Source: Saprospiraceae bacterium
GTDB lineage: Bacteria > Bacteroidota > Bacteroidia > Chitinophagales > Saprospiraceae
Assembly (NCBI GenBank): GCA_016708265.1
Contig: JADJGA010000004.1
Coordinates: 496,001-560,000 of the forward strand
DNA length: 64,000 bases
Reading direction: 5' to 3'
Shown here: positions 18,434 through 27,817 of the stretch, one piece after another
Layout: every line of letters starts with the position of its first letter
Position numbering within the stretch: the first letter of the stretch is position 1
Program-made: the position numbers and the translations under genes
The notes under the pieces: model-generated
What the model was told of the DNA's origin: nothing
The model's input: the letters and a program-made list of their open reading frames with translations, nothing else
Databases searched by the model: none

Positions 18434-18493
18434 AAGTAAATATTTAAAATTCAAAAATCCTGATCCAATTACTCATTTTTAACAAGTTCTGTT

Positions 18494-18501
18494 TACCTTT
18501 G
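18494..18501 (+). promoter_or_regulatory. -7 element for parA (TACCTTTG)
   Basis: TACCTTTG ends 15 bp before the parA ATG, so the transcript would carry a very short leader of perhaps 8 nt. The ATG itself has no Shine-Dalgarno sequence. Confidence 0.65.
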
Positions 18502-18516
18502 CAAAAATTTTCAAAA

Positions 18517-19290
18517 ATGGGGAAGATAATTGCTATTGCAAATCAGAAAGGAGGAGTAGGAAAAACAACTACTGCTATTAACCTGGCAGCTTCTCTTGCA
18601 ATTCTGGATAAACGAACGCTGCTGATCGATGCTGATCCGCAATCTAATGCAACATCGGGTCTGGGAAAAAAGGATGATGAGATAAAATTTACGCTTTATG
18701 ATGCAATGACAGGTGATGTTGCAATTGAAGAGACAGTATTAAAAACTGAAATTGACAAACTCGACCTTATCCCTTCATCCATTGATCTGGTAGGTGCAGA
18801 GATTGAACTCGTCAATTTACCTGACAGGGAATATGTTATCAAAAAAGCTATCAGTTCCATTATCAATAATTATGATTATATTCTGATTGACTGTCTGCCA
18901 TCGCTTGGCATTCTGACAGTCAACTCGCTGGTAGCAGCTGATTCAGTCATCATTCCTGTCCAAAGTGAATTTTATTCTCTTGAGGGTCTTGGAAAATTAA
19001 AAGATACTATAAACAGCATCACACAGTCTTTCAACCCAAAACTAACGATCGAAGGAATTCTGATCACGATGTACGATAAAAGGCTGAGGTTAGCTCAAAT
19101 GGTAGCTGAAAGTGTAAGGGACATAGTAAAAGACAAGATATTCGATACAATCATTAACCGCAATTCAAAACTTAATGAAGCTCCTATGGTAGGAAAACCT
19201 GTAATCCTTTACGATGCTACTGCTATGGGATCAACTAATTATCTCAACCTGGCTTATGAGATCCTTGCCCAAAATAATGATAAACTTTAA
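18517..19290 (+). CDS. parA: chromosome-partitioning ATPase ParA (Soj)
   Basis: ParA drives origin segregation together with ParB and parS. The 257-aa protein begins MGKIIAIANQKGGVGKTT. KGGVGKTT near residues 11-18 is the deviant Walker A of MinD/ParA ATPases, and DADPQSN near 40 is Walker A'. DCLPSLG near 120 is Walker B. The size matches chromosomal Soj proteins without an N-terminal helix-turn-helix. A TTG 18 bp upstream is in frame, but the ATG fits the family. parB starts 3 bp after the stop. Confidence 0.95.
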   Translation: MGKIIAIANQKGGVGKTTTAINLAASLAILDKRTLLIDADPQSNATSGLGKKDDEIKFTLYDAMTGDVAIEETVLKTEIDKLDLIPSSIDLVGAEIELVNLPDREYVIKKAISSIINNYDYILIDCLPSLGILTVNSLVAADSVIIPVQSEFYSLEGLGKLKDTINSITQSFNPKLTIEGILITMYDKRLRLAQMVAESVRDIVKDKIFDTIINRNSKLNEAPMVGKPVILYDATAMGSTNYLNLAYEILAQNNDKL

Positions 19291-19292
19291 AG

Positions 19293-20174
19293 ATGACAAA
19301 AAAAGAAGAACTGCATAAAGGTCTTAAATCCCTGCTTAAAGACATAGAAAAGAAAAGTAGTGTCGAAAAAACTGATGTTGTAAAAAAGCTCAGCCATACA
19401 GTCGCTATGCTTTCAATTGACAAAATAGAATTTAACCCATTTCAGCCAAGAAATTATTTTGACGAAGTGGAATTAAATGAACTTGCCGAATCCATCAGAA
19501 CACTTGGTCTTATTCAGCCGGTAACAGTAAGAAGCGTAGGTGGTGAATTTTACCAGCTCATTTCCGGTGAACGAAGATTACGGGCAAGTAAGATGGCAGG
19601 TTTAAAGGAAATACCCGCTTATATTCGTATAGCTGATGATCAGGCAATGATAGAAATGGCTTTGGTAGAAAATATACAGCGAACAGATCTTAACAGCCTG
19701 GAAATAGCATTCGCCTATCAGAGGCTGATTGATGAATGCATACTTACTCACGACAAGGTAGCAGAGCGTGTCGGAAAGAACAGAAGTACTGTCACAAATT
19801 ATCTGAGGTTGCTAAAGCTGCCTCCAACAATTCAGAACGGCATCAAAAAAGACATTATCACAATGGGACATGCCAGAGCTCTGGCAGGAGTTGAAGATCC
19901 TTTTGTTCAGTTAAAACTGTATAATGAAGTTGTTTCACAGGAATTGTCAGTCAGGTCACTTGAATCCAGAATTTTAAGTTTAAATACAAAAAAAGAAACA
20001 AAGATACCTGCAAATAAAGATCCAAATGTGCTGGCAGTTCAGAAAAAGATGGAGGAATTTTTTGGATCAAAGATAGAGATTCAAAGGAATGAACAGGGAA
20101 AGGGACATTTCGTTGTCAAATTCAATTCTGATGAAAATTTTAATGACATTCTGGAAAAGCTTGGGATCATATAG
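19293..20174 (+). CDS. parB: chromosome-partitioning protein ParB
   Basis: ParB binds parS sites and spreads as a CTP-dependent clamp. In the 293-aa protein the N-terminal CTPase domain has NPFQPRNYFDE near 47 and LISGERRLRASKMAGL near 88. The central helix-turn-helix region includes VAERVGKNRSTVTNYLRLLKLP, then ITMGHARALAG. A short C-terminal dimerisation domain ends the protein. I found no 16-bp parS consensus (TGTTTCACGTGAAACA-like) in this window, so the site must lie elsewhere. Cotranscribed with parA. Confidence 0.95.
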   Translation: MTKKEELHKGLKSLLKDIEKKSSVEKTDVVKKLSHTVAMLSIDKIEFNPFQPRNYFDEVELNELAESIRTLGLIQPVTVRSVGGEFYQLISGERRLRASKMAGLKEIPAYIRIADDQAMIEMALVENIQRTDLNSLEIAFAYQRLIDECILTHDKVAERVGKNRSTVTNYLRLLKLPPTIQNGIKKDIITMGHARALAGVEDPFVQLKLYNEVVSQELSVRSLESRILSLNTKKETKIPANKDPNVLAVQKKMEEFFGSKIEIQRNEQGKGHFVVKFNSDENFNDILEKLGII

Positions 20175-20295
20175 TTTTATCAGATTTTTATCAAGTAAAT
20201 AACTCAAATTAAAAATAAAATTTCATCTGTTCGTTATTTAATAAAACCATTTGTTCTTAGTTATTTTGATTAACAATATGATGTTTTAGTATTTT

Positions 20296-20967
20296 ATGGT
20301 AAATATTCCAGAATTTAAAGCAAAGCTATTCCTGAAAAACCTGAAAAACATCTTTTTCATTTTACAGCTGCTTTTATTTTTCATGTTGACAGGAATATTA
20401 AGAAGTCAAAACATACCGTTTCCTGATACAATTAAAGTTGATAGCACAGAAGCTGAAATTAAGGGACTGTTCGACAAAGAAAACAGGAAAACATTCAAGA
20501 TCATTTTTTCAGGCAAACCAGCTAAAGCAGCACTTTTTTCGCTTGTTATACCAGGTGGTGGACAGGCATATAACAGGAAATACTGGAAGGTTCCGATTGC
20601 CTGGGGATTGGTTGGATTTTTTGGATATCATGCTATTCAATCCAGAAATACGTACAAAGAAATGGATAATGCTTACAGATGCATGCTGAGAGGTGAAAAC
20701 TGTTCATATGAGAACATTACAGATGCTATTACCCTCAGACCATATAGGGATCAGGCCAGAAATACCAACGAAAGAAACTGGGTAACTTTTTCAGCAGTCT
20801 ATCTTATACAGGTACTGGAAGCATATATTGACAGGCATCTGATCGACTTCGATCTGAATGAAAACCTTGCTTTCAAATCGACAATTTCTCCTGATTTCGC
20901 TGCTATAGGCCTGACTATGCTATTCAATAAAAAATCATCTGCCCAAAAAAAACTATACGATTTTTAG
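20296..20967 (+). CDS. DUF5683 membrane protein
   Basis: The 223-aa protein has an N-terminal hydrophobic segment (residues 14-36, with charged residues before it) and a further segment around KVPIAWGLVGFFGYHAI. The central FSLVIPGGGQAYNRKYWK motif is typical of DUF5683 proteins, which in Bacteroidota usually follow parB. The tail has a YLIQVLEAYIDRHL helix. Function is unknown. It is 121 bp from parB and may share its transcript. The start at 20296 is the only ATG that keeps the hydrophobic segment. Confidence 0.85.
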   Translation: MVNIPEFKAKLFLKNLKNIFFILQLLLFFMLTGILRSQNIPFPDTIKVDSTEAEIKGLFDKENRKTFKIIFSGKPAKAALFSLVIPGGGQAYNRKYWKVPIAWGLVGFFGYHAIQSRNTYKEMDNAYRCMLRGENCSYENITDAITLRPYRDQARNTNERNWVTFSAVYLIQVLEAYIDRHLIDFDLNENLAFKSTISPDFAAIGLTMLFNKKSSAQKKLYDF

Positions 20968-21180
20968 CTTTTTTCCTTTATTGTTGCAGCATTACACTTT
21001 ATATTTTCATCTTTCCCCATATAAATTAGAAATTTACTTGATATATTTTTATAGCTGTAGTATTTGAATTTCTGTAATTTAATTTTACTTTTATGAAATA
21101 TTTTAAACACTTATTCTATTTTTCCGCAATAACACATTGATTTATAATTACAAATCCTATAACAAAAAGCAAATAATAAT

Positions 21181-21188
21181 TACTTTTG
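21181..21188 (+). promoter_or_regulatory. putative -7 element for the DUF1800 operon (TACTTTTG)
   Basis: TACTTTTG fits TAnnTTTG and ends 34 bp before the ATG of the DUF1800 gene. No -33 box is clear. The rest of the gap 20968-21222 shows no other signal. Confidence 0.5.
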
Positions 21189-21222
21189 GAACAGAAAACT
21201 TAGTAATCAAAAAATTTAAAAA

Positions 21223-23022
21223 ATGCGATTAACAACAATTATTTTTCTGAGTTTAATCTTCCAGGTTATAACTCTCAAGGCACAGAAATATGAGGATTAT
21301 ATTGGTGCCGGACATTCCAGGGATATAAAAGTTATATCCAGCAGTTCAAGGTCTGAATATCCATTGGATTTTGTAGCCGGACCGGAATCAACTGTCAATG
21401 GTGCAGGAATGGATGCTGCCCAAATGGAAGCTTCAAGATTATTGACTCAGGCTACATTGGGTGCCGATATGAAAACAATCAAATCGGTAGCTAAAACAGG
21501 TATTGAACCATGGATTGATGACCAGCTCGAAAAACCTGCCACTGTTTATCTTGAACAGGTACGTGATCTTTTTAATGTGACCAATCAATGGAGACTTAAT
21601 CATGGAAGTGATTCTACTGATCTCGATGAAAGAGCTAACTGGTCTCATTTTATGTATGCCTGGTGGGAAAACAATATGTTCAATGAAGATCTTCTGAGGC
21701 AAAGAATTGCCCTTGCTTTGAGCGAAATTCTTGTGACTTCGGTTGAAACGGATCTGAGCGCTTTTGGAGAAGGTGTAGCATCTTATTATGATATTTTTTC
21801 GAAAAATGCATTTGGGAATTATAGGGAAATACTAAAACAGGTAGCATATCATCCTGCTATGGGTTTTTATCTGAGCCATCTGAATAATCCCCGTACCATC
21901 CCTTCCGAAAATATTCATCCGGATGAAAACTTTGCCCGTGAGATAATGCAGCTTTTCACAATAGGGCTCTATGAACTGAATAATGACGGTTCCAGGAAAA
22001 CAGATGCAAACGGTCAGTTCATTCCAACTTACAATAATGATAATATCAAAGAAATGGCTAAAATTTTTACCGGTTTAGGTCCTGGTGCCATTGTACCAAA
22101 TGAATGGGTATCTGAACCTGACTTCGGATATAATATTTGGTTAACAGATATGACAAAACCTATGAAAATGTATCCTGATTGGCATGAACCAGGAATCAAA
22201 ACCCTCCTGAACGGATATATAATTCCGGCGGGTAATTCCGGAGATAAAGATATAGAACTGGCTATTGACCATTTATTCAATCACCCTAATGTCGGACCAT
22301 TTATTTGCAGACAATTGATCCAGAGACTCATAAAATCCAATCCTTCCCCTCAATATATTGATCGGATAGCTTCAGTATTCAATAACAATGGTAATGGTGT
22401 AAGGGGTGACCTTAAATCCGTTATAAAATCTATATTGACAGATAGTGAAGCAAGAGACTGCGATGCAATCAATGACCCTTCAAATGGAAAACTTAAGGAA
22501 CCATTATTGAGATTTACTCAATTTGCCAGGGCGATTGAAAAGGATCAGGCATATGGAAACTACTGGAATATTGGTTATTCCTTCTGGAGGGAAACAGGAC
22601 AAATGATCATGTCATCACCTTCAGTATTCAATTTTTTCCTTCCTTCTCATCAGCCAAACGGGCCACTTGCTGATGCCGGCCTCGTCGGACCTGAATTTCA
22701 GATCCACAATACAAAAACAAGCGTTGGATACATGAATATGGTATATAACTGGACCAGATGGGAAGTTCTTTTCGAAAACTGGCTTGATGAAAATCCAAAT
22801 GTCAGCACTGATTTTTATAAACTTGAACCATTAGCAAGGAACCCGGAAGTTTTGTTAAATTATTTTGATGTTCTTTTTACTTATGGTATGCTTACAAATG
22901 ATACAAGAATGATCATAAAAGAGACCTGCAATGAACTCATTTATAATGATTTTAAACATAGCAGAGCATCACTTGCCACATACCTGATGCTGATATCTCC
23001 TGACTTCAATATTCAAAAATGA
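21223..23022 (+). CDS. exported DUF1800 protein
   Basis: The 599-aa protein has a signal peptide (MRLTTIIFLSLIFQVITLKAQ). The DUF1800 core follows: ASRLLTQATLG near 70, IEPWIDDQLEKP near 90, a long helical region with ENFAREIMQLFTIGLYELNN near 237-256, and FICRQLIQRLIKS near 365. DUF1800 proteins are typically encoded beside DUF1501 proteins in Bacteroidota, Planctomycetes and Proteobacteria; their biochemical function is not established. Here it leads a three-gene set of exported proteins, 59 bp before the DUF1501 gene. Confidence 0.9.
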   Translation: MRLTTIIFLSLIFQVITLKAQKYEDYIGAGHSRDIKVISSSSRSEYPLDFVAGPESTVNGAGMDAAQMEASRLLTQATLGADMKTIKSVAKTGIEPWIDDQLEKPATVYLEQVRDLFNVTNQWRLNHGSDSTDLDERANWSHFMYAWWENNMFNEDLLRQRIALALSEILVTSVETDLSAFGEGVASYYDIFSKNAFGNYREILKQVAYHPAMGFYLSHLNNPRTIPSENIHPDENFAREIMQLFTIGLYELNNDGSRKTDANGQFIPTYNNDNIKEMAKIFTGLGPGAIVPNEWVSEPDFGYNIWLTDMTKPMKMYPDWHEPGIKTLLNGYIIPAGNSGDKDIELAIDHLFNHPNVGPFICRQLIQRLIKSNPSPQYIDRIASVFNNNGNGVRGDLKSVIKSILTDSEARDCDAINDPSNGKLKEPLLRFTQFARAIEKDQAYGNYWNIGYSFWRETGQMIMSSPSVFNFFLPSHQPNGPLADAGLVGPEFQIHNTKTSVGYMNMVYNWTRWEVLFENWLDENPNVSTDFYKLEPLARNPEVLLNYFDVLFTYGMLTNDTRMIIKETCNELIYNDFKHSRASLATYLMLISPDFNIQK

Positions 23023-23081
23023 TTTTAAAAAATACATAGAACTTATAAGAGCATTAAAATTGTAGCTTAAAAAACAAGAAA

Positions 23082-24482
23082 ATGAACAAACACAATATAT
23101 CAAGAAGAAATTTTATTAAAAATGTCGGCAAAGCCGGCATAGGTGCCGGACTTTTATCTCCATTTTTCGGATATAAATCACTGGCTTATCCATCTTTTCT
23201 AAATAATATTTTAAGTGATGATTATAAAGTGCTGGTATGTTTTTTTCAGTCCGGTGGAAATGATTCTTTCAACATGTTAATTCCCGGCGGCAATGAATAC
23301 AATCAGTATAGTCAGACAAGGTCAAACCTTGCAATTCCTCAAAGTGAGCTATTAACAATAAATCCTGTGAATACCGGGAACAGACAATTTGGGCTACACC
23401 CGGCTATGTCTGAAATTCAAAGCCTTTTCAATAACGGAAATCTTGCCTTTATATCAAATATCGGAACTTTAATCCAACCCTCAACAGCAGATCAGGTAAG
23501 AAATGATTCTGTGCCTGTACCATTAGGCCTTTTTTCACACTCTGACCAGCAGCAGGAATGGATGACCGGGAAACCTCATGAAAGGGATATCAGAGGCTGG
23601 GGCGGAAAAGTAGCTGATCAGTTAAACAGCCTGAACCCGCAGAATTCATTATCAATGAATGTATCACTTTCCGGGACAAATATTTTCCAGACTGGTAACG
23701 ACACAATTGAGTTTTCTATTGGTTATGATGAAAATGAAGTGGGAATAACAGGATATGAATCAGAAAGCTGGGATGGTTTTGATGAGGCAATGACTAAAGG
23801 AATTGACCGGATGCTCGATCAAAATCATACAGACCCATTTAAAAAAACATATATTGATGTGATAAGACAATCCAGGAATGCCATCAGAATTTATAAAAAT
23901 GCAATGGAGCAAACTGCTGATCTGACAACAGAGTTTTCAGAGAATAATGTGTCAAGAGCATTCAGAACCGTATCAAAACTTATTAAAGCCAATAGTATAC
24001 TTGGATTTAAAAGACAGATATATTTTATTGAATATGGTACCTGGGATCATCATGATGAATTACTTGGAAACCAAAATGAAATGCTTAGAAATGTAAGCAT
24101 CGCTTTTGGAGAATTCAATAATGCAATGAAAGAACTGAACATGGATGAAAAAGTGACTCTTTTCAGTATGTCAGAATTTTCAAGAACTCTGACTTCAAAC
24201 GGGAACGGCACAGATCATGCATGGGGCGGAAATGTTATGGTGATGGGCGGGTCTGTAAAAGGCAAAAAGATCTACGGAGACTACCCTACCCTTGATCTTG
24301 GGAATGAACTTATGCTATGGGATGGTGTACTTGTACCAACACTTTCAACCGATGAGTATTTTACAGAATTATCACAATGGTTTGGTATCCAAAATAATAT
24401 GATACCTGCACTATTTCCCAATATAAATAATTTTTATAACCTCAATTCAGGCCAGGCACCAATAGGATTTATGAATTTTTAA
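23082..24482 (+). CDS. exported DUF1501 protein with Tat-like signal
   Basis: The 466-aa product starts NKHNISRRNFIKNVGKAGIGAG. The RRNFIK motif followed by a weakly hydrophobic stretch is a Tat-type signal. The DUF1501 body shows VCFFQSGGNDSFNMLIP near 50-66, FGLHPAMSEIQSLFNNG near 103-119, and TLFSMSEFSRTLTSNGNGTDHAWGGN near 364. These proteins belong to the alkaline phosphatase/sulfatase-like superfamily by fold, but their substrate is unknown. Its position between DUF1800 and a T9SS-tagged protein suggests cell-envelope or surface work. Confidence 0.9.
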   Translation: MNKHNISRRNFIKNVGKAGIGAGLLSPFFGYKSLAYPSFLNNILSDDYKVLVCFFQSGGNDSFNMLIPGGNEYNQYSQTRSNLAIPQSELLTINPVNTGNRQFGLHPAMSEIQSLFNNGNLAFISNIGTLIQPSTADQVRNDSVPVPLGLFSHSDQQQEWMTGKPHERDIRGWGGKVADQLNSLNPQNSLSMNVSLSGTNIFQTGNDTIEFSIGYDENEVGITGYESESWDGFDEAMTKGIDRMLDQNHTDPFKKTYIDVIRQSRNAIRIYKNAMEQTADLTTEFSENNVSRAFRTVSKLIKANSILGFKRQIYFIEYGTWDHHDELLGNQNEMLRNVSIAFGEFNNAMKELNMDEKVTLFSMSEFSRTLTSNGNGTDHAWGGNVMVMGGSVKGKKIYGDYPTLDLGNELMLWDGVLVPTLSTDEYFTELSQWFGIQNNMIPALFPNINNFYNLNSGQAPIGFMNF

Positions 24483-24506
24483 ATAATACAATTCAAAGCT
24501 TAAGAT

Positions 24507-25523
24507 ATGAAATATTTACTTTTAATTATACTGTTTACTTCAGTTATAACTGACACCAATTCACAATGCTTCCCCGACCGTCACAATACAAGCTGGTTTG
24601 ATGCCTGGGTCTCATGTGAATCCAGTCAGAACCCAAATTCCATCAGAGGCAAATCTCACTGGATACTTTATGACTTTGGACATATTTATAAACTTGAAAA
24701 CCTCCATGTATGGAATATTAATGACCCTGATAAGTTGGATGACGGATTAAAGAATGTTGTTATTGACTATTCTCCCGATGGAAATACATGGGTGGAATCA
24801 GGAAATGCAGTATTTCCCAAAGCGAATGGGTCAAGTACTTATCAGGGAAGCGACATACTTGATTTCAATGGTATTAAAGCCAGATATATGCTAATTACAG
24901 CAAAAGACAATTATGGTGGAAATTGTTTTGGATTCAGTGAACTGAGGATAGGAGTTTCACCAATAACAGGCACAGAACTTGTAAATTTTGACTTTGATTG
25001 TGATGAGAAAAATGGTCACACTGAAATTTCATGGACACTGACAAATGAAAGCAAAACAATTGCTTTTGATATTGAAAGAAGCTATGACGGTGAATCATGG
25101 AGTGTTATCAACAGTACAGGCAATTTCGCGGTAAAAGAAGGTACAAACAAATATTCATTTACTGACAAGTCAGACAAAGATGCGTTCTACAGGGTAAAAA
25201 TTATTGAGAGTAGTGGCAAAACAGCATTTTCAGATCCAAGTTACTGTTCCAAAGGAAATCTTAATCTTAAAGCATATCCCAATCCCTTTTCAGATGACCT
25301 CAAAATAGAAATATTTTCACAGAACGAAGGTTTGATCAGGTATAAATTAACTGATATACTGGGAAGAATCATAAAATCAGGGAGTATCGATACAGATTCG
25401 TCAATTCATATTCTCGATTTAAATAACCTGAACATAAACCCCGGTAACTATTTCCTTGAAGTAAATCAGGGTGACAAAAACGGACAGATAAAGATCTTAA
25501 AGATGGATTCGTACAAAAATTAG
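24507..25523 (+). CDS. secreted T9SS type A protein with discoidin-like domain
   Basis: The 338-aa protein has a signal peptide (to about residue 20). A region of about 130 aa follows that resembles an F5/8-type-C/discoidin jelly roll (HWILYDFGHIYKLENLHVWN, YSPDGNTWVESG, then ARYMLITAKDNYGGNCFGFSELRIG). A fibronectin-like segment follows (DIERSYDGESW). The last 75 residues are a T9SS type A sorting domain (LKAYPNPFSDDLKIEIF, LTDILGRII, GNYFLEV). The product should be exported and anchored or released by the type IX machinery. The 24-bp gap from DUF1501 suggests one operon; it may be the surface partner of the DUF1800/DUF1501 pair. Confidence 0.88.
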   Translation: MKYLLLIILFTSVITDTNSQCFPDRHNTSWFDAWVSCESSQNPNSIRGKSHWILYDFGHIYKLENLHVWNINDPDKLDDGLKNVVIDYSPDGNTWVESGNAVFPKANGSSTYQGSDILDFNGIKARYMLITAKDNYGGNCFGFSELRIGVSPITGTELVNFDFDCDEKNGHTEISWTLTNESKTIAFDIERSYDGESWSVINSTGNFAVKEGTNKYSFTDKSDKDAFYRVKIIESSGKTAFSDPSYCSKGNLNLKAYPNPFSDDLKIEIFSQNEGLIRYKLTDILGRIIKSGSIDTDSSIHILDLNNLNINPGNYFLEVNQGDKNGQIKILKMDSYKN

Positions 25524-25673
25524 AGCAATTTGTCTTGTTTTTAAAAAATACAGTAATCCTGAGATTAAAAATCAACAAAAAAAACATATTTTTGATGTGA
25601 AATGCGTTAACTTCAATAAGATTAACGTTCTTTATAATTATTATTTAAACTGTATTATATCAACTGACAAAAA

Positions 25674-27032
25674 GTGCATGGACTGAGTTTGAGATCATTA
25701 TCACACATATCTTTTTTAGTATGTTTCCGGTCAGTTCTGGTTGCAATTATACTTTTCCTGGTCTCAAATGCCGGTTTTTCATATGACAACAGGTATCAGT
25801 ACTTAAATTCCGGAAAAAAAATAGAGGTCCCATTCAGTTATTACAATGGATTAATTCAGTTGAATGTTAAATTAAATGGTATACCTCTTAACTTTATTTA
25901 TGATACAGGGGCTGAACATTCAATACTGACAAACAGAGAAGTAGCAATTATACTTGACTTACGGATAGTCAAGGAAATAGATGTTTTTGGAGCAGATCTC
26001 GTAAAACAAATGACAGCTTATATAACTGAACCATTGACTATTGAACTATTTGACACAAAGATCATCAAGCAAAAAATAACTGATGAAAAGAAAATAAAAT
26101 TTGTTGAAGAAGTCGATGTAAGAACAGAAGAAGTTGAGTATTTTACTAAATTCGAACCTATATTAATCCTTGAAAGGGATATTTTTAAAGAAGATGCTTT
26201 TTCGAGTACTATTTCTGGTATACTCGGTGCTTCATTTTTTTCAAATATGATGGTGGAAATAGATTACAGACAACAGGTGTTAACATTATACCCTTATGGT
26301 GTACAACCAAAACTTAAGGGATTTACTGAATTACCTGTTAATTTCAATGGGCATAAGCCGGTATTAAACAGTCTGCTTAAGATAAATCAGGATGATGATA
26401 CTGTTAGTGCAAAATTACTTATTGATACAGGTTGTTCCATCCCTCTTTTGCTCCTGGAGAATATAGATACAAAATTTCACCTTCCTTCAAAAACTGTGAA
26501 CGGACAGATAGGTATAGGGTTGGGAGGAGATCTCACCGGATGGATTGGACTTACTAATTTAATGCAAATCGAAAAATACACTTTCAGCAATCTGGTCACG
26601 AAATTTCAGGATACCGATTCAATGTCAAATATCAAATCCAATACTTTAAGGGATGGATTGATAGGCAATGAGATCCTTAACAGATTTACCCTGCTGATTG
26701 ATAACATCGACAAAAAAGTGTACATCAAACCAAACAGAAATATCTCTCAGCCAATAAAATATGACAAAAGCGGTCTGACACTTTTTGCATCAGGAAAGAA
26801 TCTTGATGACTTTTATGTCAAACATGTTATTCCCGGTTCTCCGGCTGATATTGCTGGACTTAAACCAGAAGATAAAATAATCAGAATTCAAAACTTATCA
26901 TACAGATTTTGGTCTCTGAACAGTATTATCAGATTGCTCAGGAGCAAAGACAATAGAGAGATAAGAATAAAGGTAGTCAGACCCGGAGAGAAAATTAGCT
27001 TCAGATTCAGACTTAAGGATATGTTCAAATGA
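25674..27032 (+). CDS. single-chain retropepsin-like aspartic protease with PDZ
   Basis: The 452-aa frame begins at a GTG and has a hydrophobic N-terminal signal or anchor (about residues 13-36). There are two aspartic-protease lobes, each with its own catalytic motif: DTGAEHS at D77 and DTGCSIP at D251. Each lobe also has downstream hydrophobic-Gly segments (SGILGASFF; DGLIGNEIL). A C-terminal PDZ domain (about 355-440) contains VIPGSPADIAGLKPEDKI. Two lobes in one chain would make an intramolecular retropepsin-type dimer in the periplasm. The start codon is uncertain because no ATG precedes the signal. It converges with coaX, with 3 bp between the stops. Confidence 0.85.
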   Translation: MHGLSLRSLSHISFLVCFRSVLVAIILFLVSNAGFSYDNRYQYLNSGKKIEVPFSYYNGLIQLNVKLNGIPLNFIYDTGAEHSILTNREVAIILDLRIVKEIDVFGADLVKQMTAYITEPLTIELFDTKIIKQKITDEKKIKFVEEVDVRTEEVEYFTKFEPILILERDIFKEDAFSSTISGILGASFFSNMMVEIDYRQQVLTLYPYGVQPKLKGFTELPVNFNGHKPVLNSLLKINQDDDTVSAKLLIDTGCSIPLLLLENIDTKFHLPSKTVNGQIGIGLGGDLTGWIGLTNLMQIEKYTFSNLVTKFQDTDSMSNIKSNTLRDGLIGNEILNRFTLLIDNIDKKVYIKPNRNISQPIKYDKSGLTLFASGKNLDDFYVKHVIPGSPADIAGLKPEDKIIRIQNLSYRFWSLNSIIRLLRSKDNREIRIKVVRPGEKISFRFRLKDMFK

Positions 27033-27035
27033 TGA

Positions 27036-27806
27036 TTACATTTTTTCGAGGCAAATCTTAGCTGCAATTTTTAAGCCATCCAATGTCAGATTTGGTTCCA
27101 CATGATCTATTTCTCCTATATGCGGATAGATAATTGAAGATAATCCACCAGTTGCTATTATAGTGAAGTTCATGTCAAGGTGGTTTTTAATAACCTTTAT
27201 CATATACTTGATAAGTCCAACATAACCTATTAGTACTCCGTTTTGTATAGCTTCAATAGTATTTCTTCCAATCGGATTTTTAGGAAATTCAATTTCAACC
27301 ACAGGCAGTTGTGATGTACGTGACATCAGATTTTCAATGGCAATTTTAATCCCCGGTGCAATGTTAACACCAATGATTTCTCCATCACAATCCACCACTG
27401 TAAATGTCAAAGCTGTACCAAAATCAATAATAATAATATTGTCCCTGTATTTACTTAGGGCAGCAAGAGAATTACTTACGATATCAGTGCCTATTTCTGT
27501 TGGATTGACGATCACCAGGGGTAATTTATTGTAAATATTCCTGTCAAGAACCACGACAGGAGACGGATTTAGCGTCTGCAACAGCTCTATGAAAGGTTCC
27601 TTGAGTTCCGGAACCACAGTACTGAAACTTTTATATTCTATTTCTGCAGGATCTATACCTGCTTCCCATAAATATTCATTGACAATTATACTGTAATGTA
27701 AAACAGACTCATTCTTTAATGTTTCTATTCTCCAGATGTTTCTCCAGGTTCTGTCAAAAATCCCTAGTACAACGTTAGTGTTTCCTATGTCGCAAACAAG
27801 CACCAT
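27036..27806 (-). CDS. coaX: type III pantothenate kinase CoaX
   Basis: CoaX phosphorylates pantothenate in the first committed step of coenzyme A synthesis. The 256-aa protein has the ASKHA-fold phosphate-1 motif at the start (LVCDIGNTNVVLGIF). IIIDFGTALTFTVVD near 124 is the second phosphate/substrate motif. GVNIAPGIKIAIENLMSRTSQLP near 146 and ATGGLSSIIYPHI near 219 follow. The length is typical of type III kinases, which are feedback-insensitive. It begins 11 bp after the ppk1 stop, so the two are probably cotranscribed. Confidence 0.93.
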   Translation of the reverse strand: MVLVCDIGNTNVVLGIFDRTWRNIWRIETLKNESVLHYSIIVNEYLWEAGIDPAEIEYKSFSTVVPELKEPFIELLQTLNPSPVVVLDRNIYNKLPLVIVNPTEIGTDIVSNSLAALSKYRDNIIIIDFGTALTFTVVDCDGEIIGVNIAPGIKIAIENLMSRTSQLPVVEIEFPKNPIGRNTIEAIQNGVLIGYVGLIKYMIKVIKNHLDMNFTIIATGGLSSIIYPHIGEIDHVEPNLTLDGLKIAAKICLEKM

Positions 27807-27817
27807 GATGATTTAAT

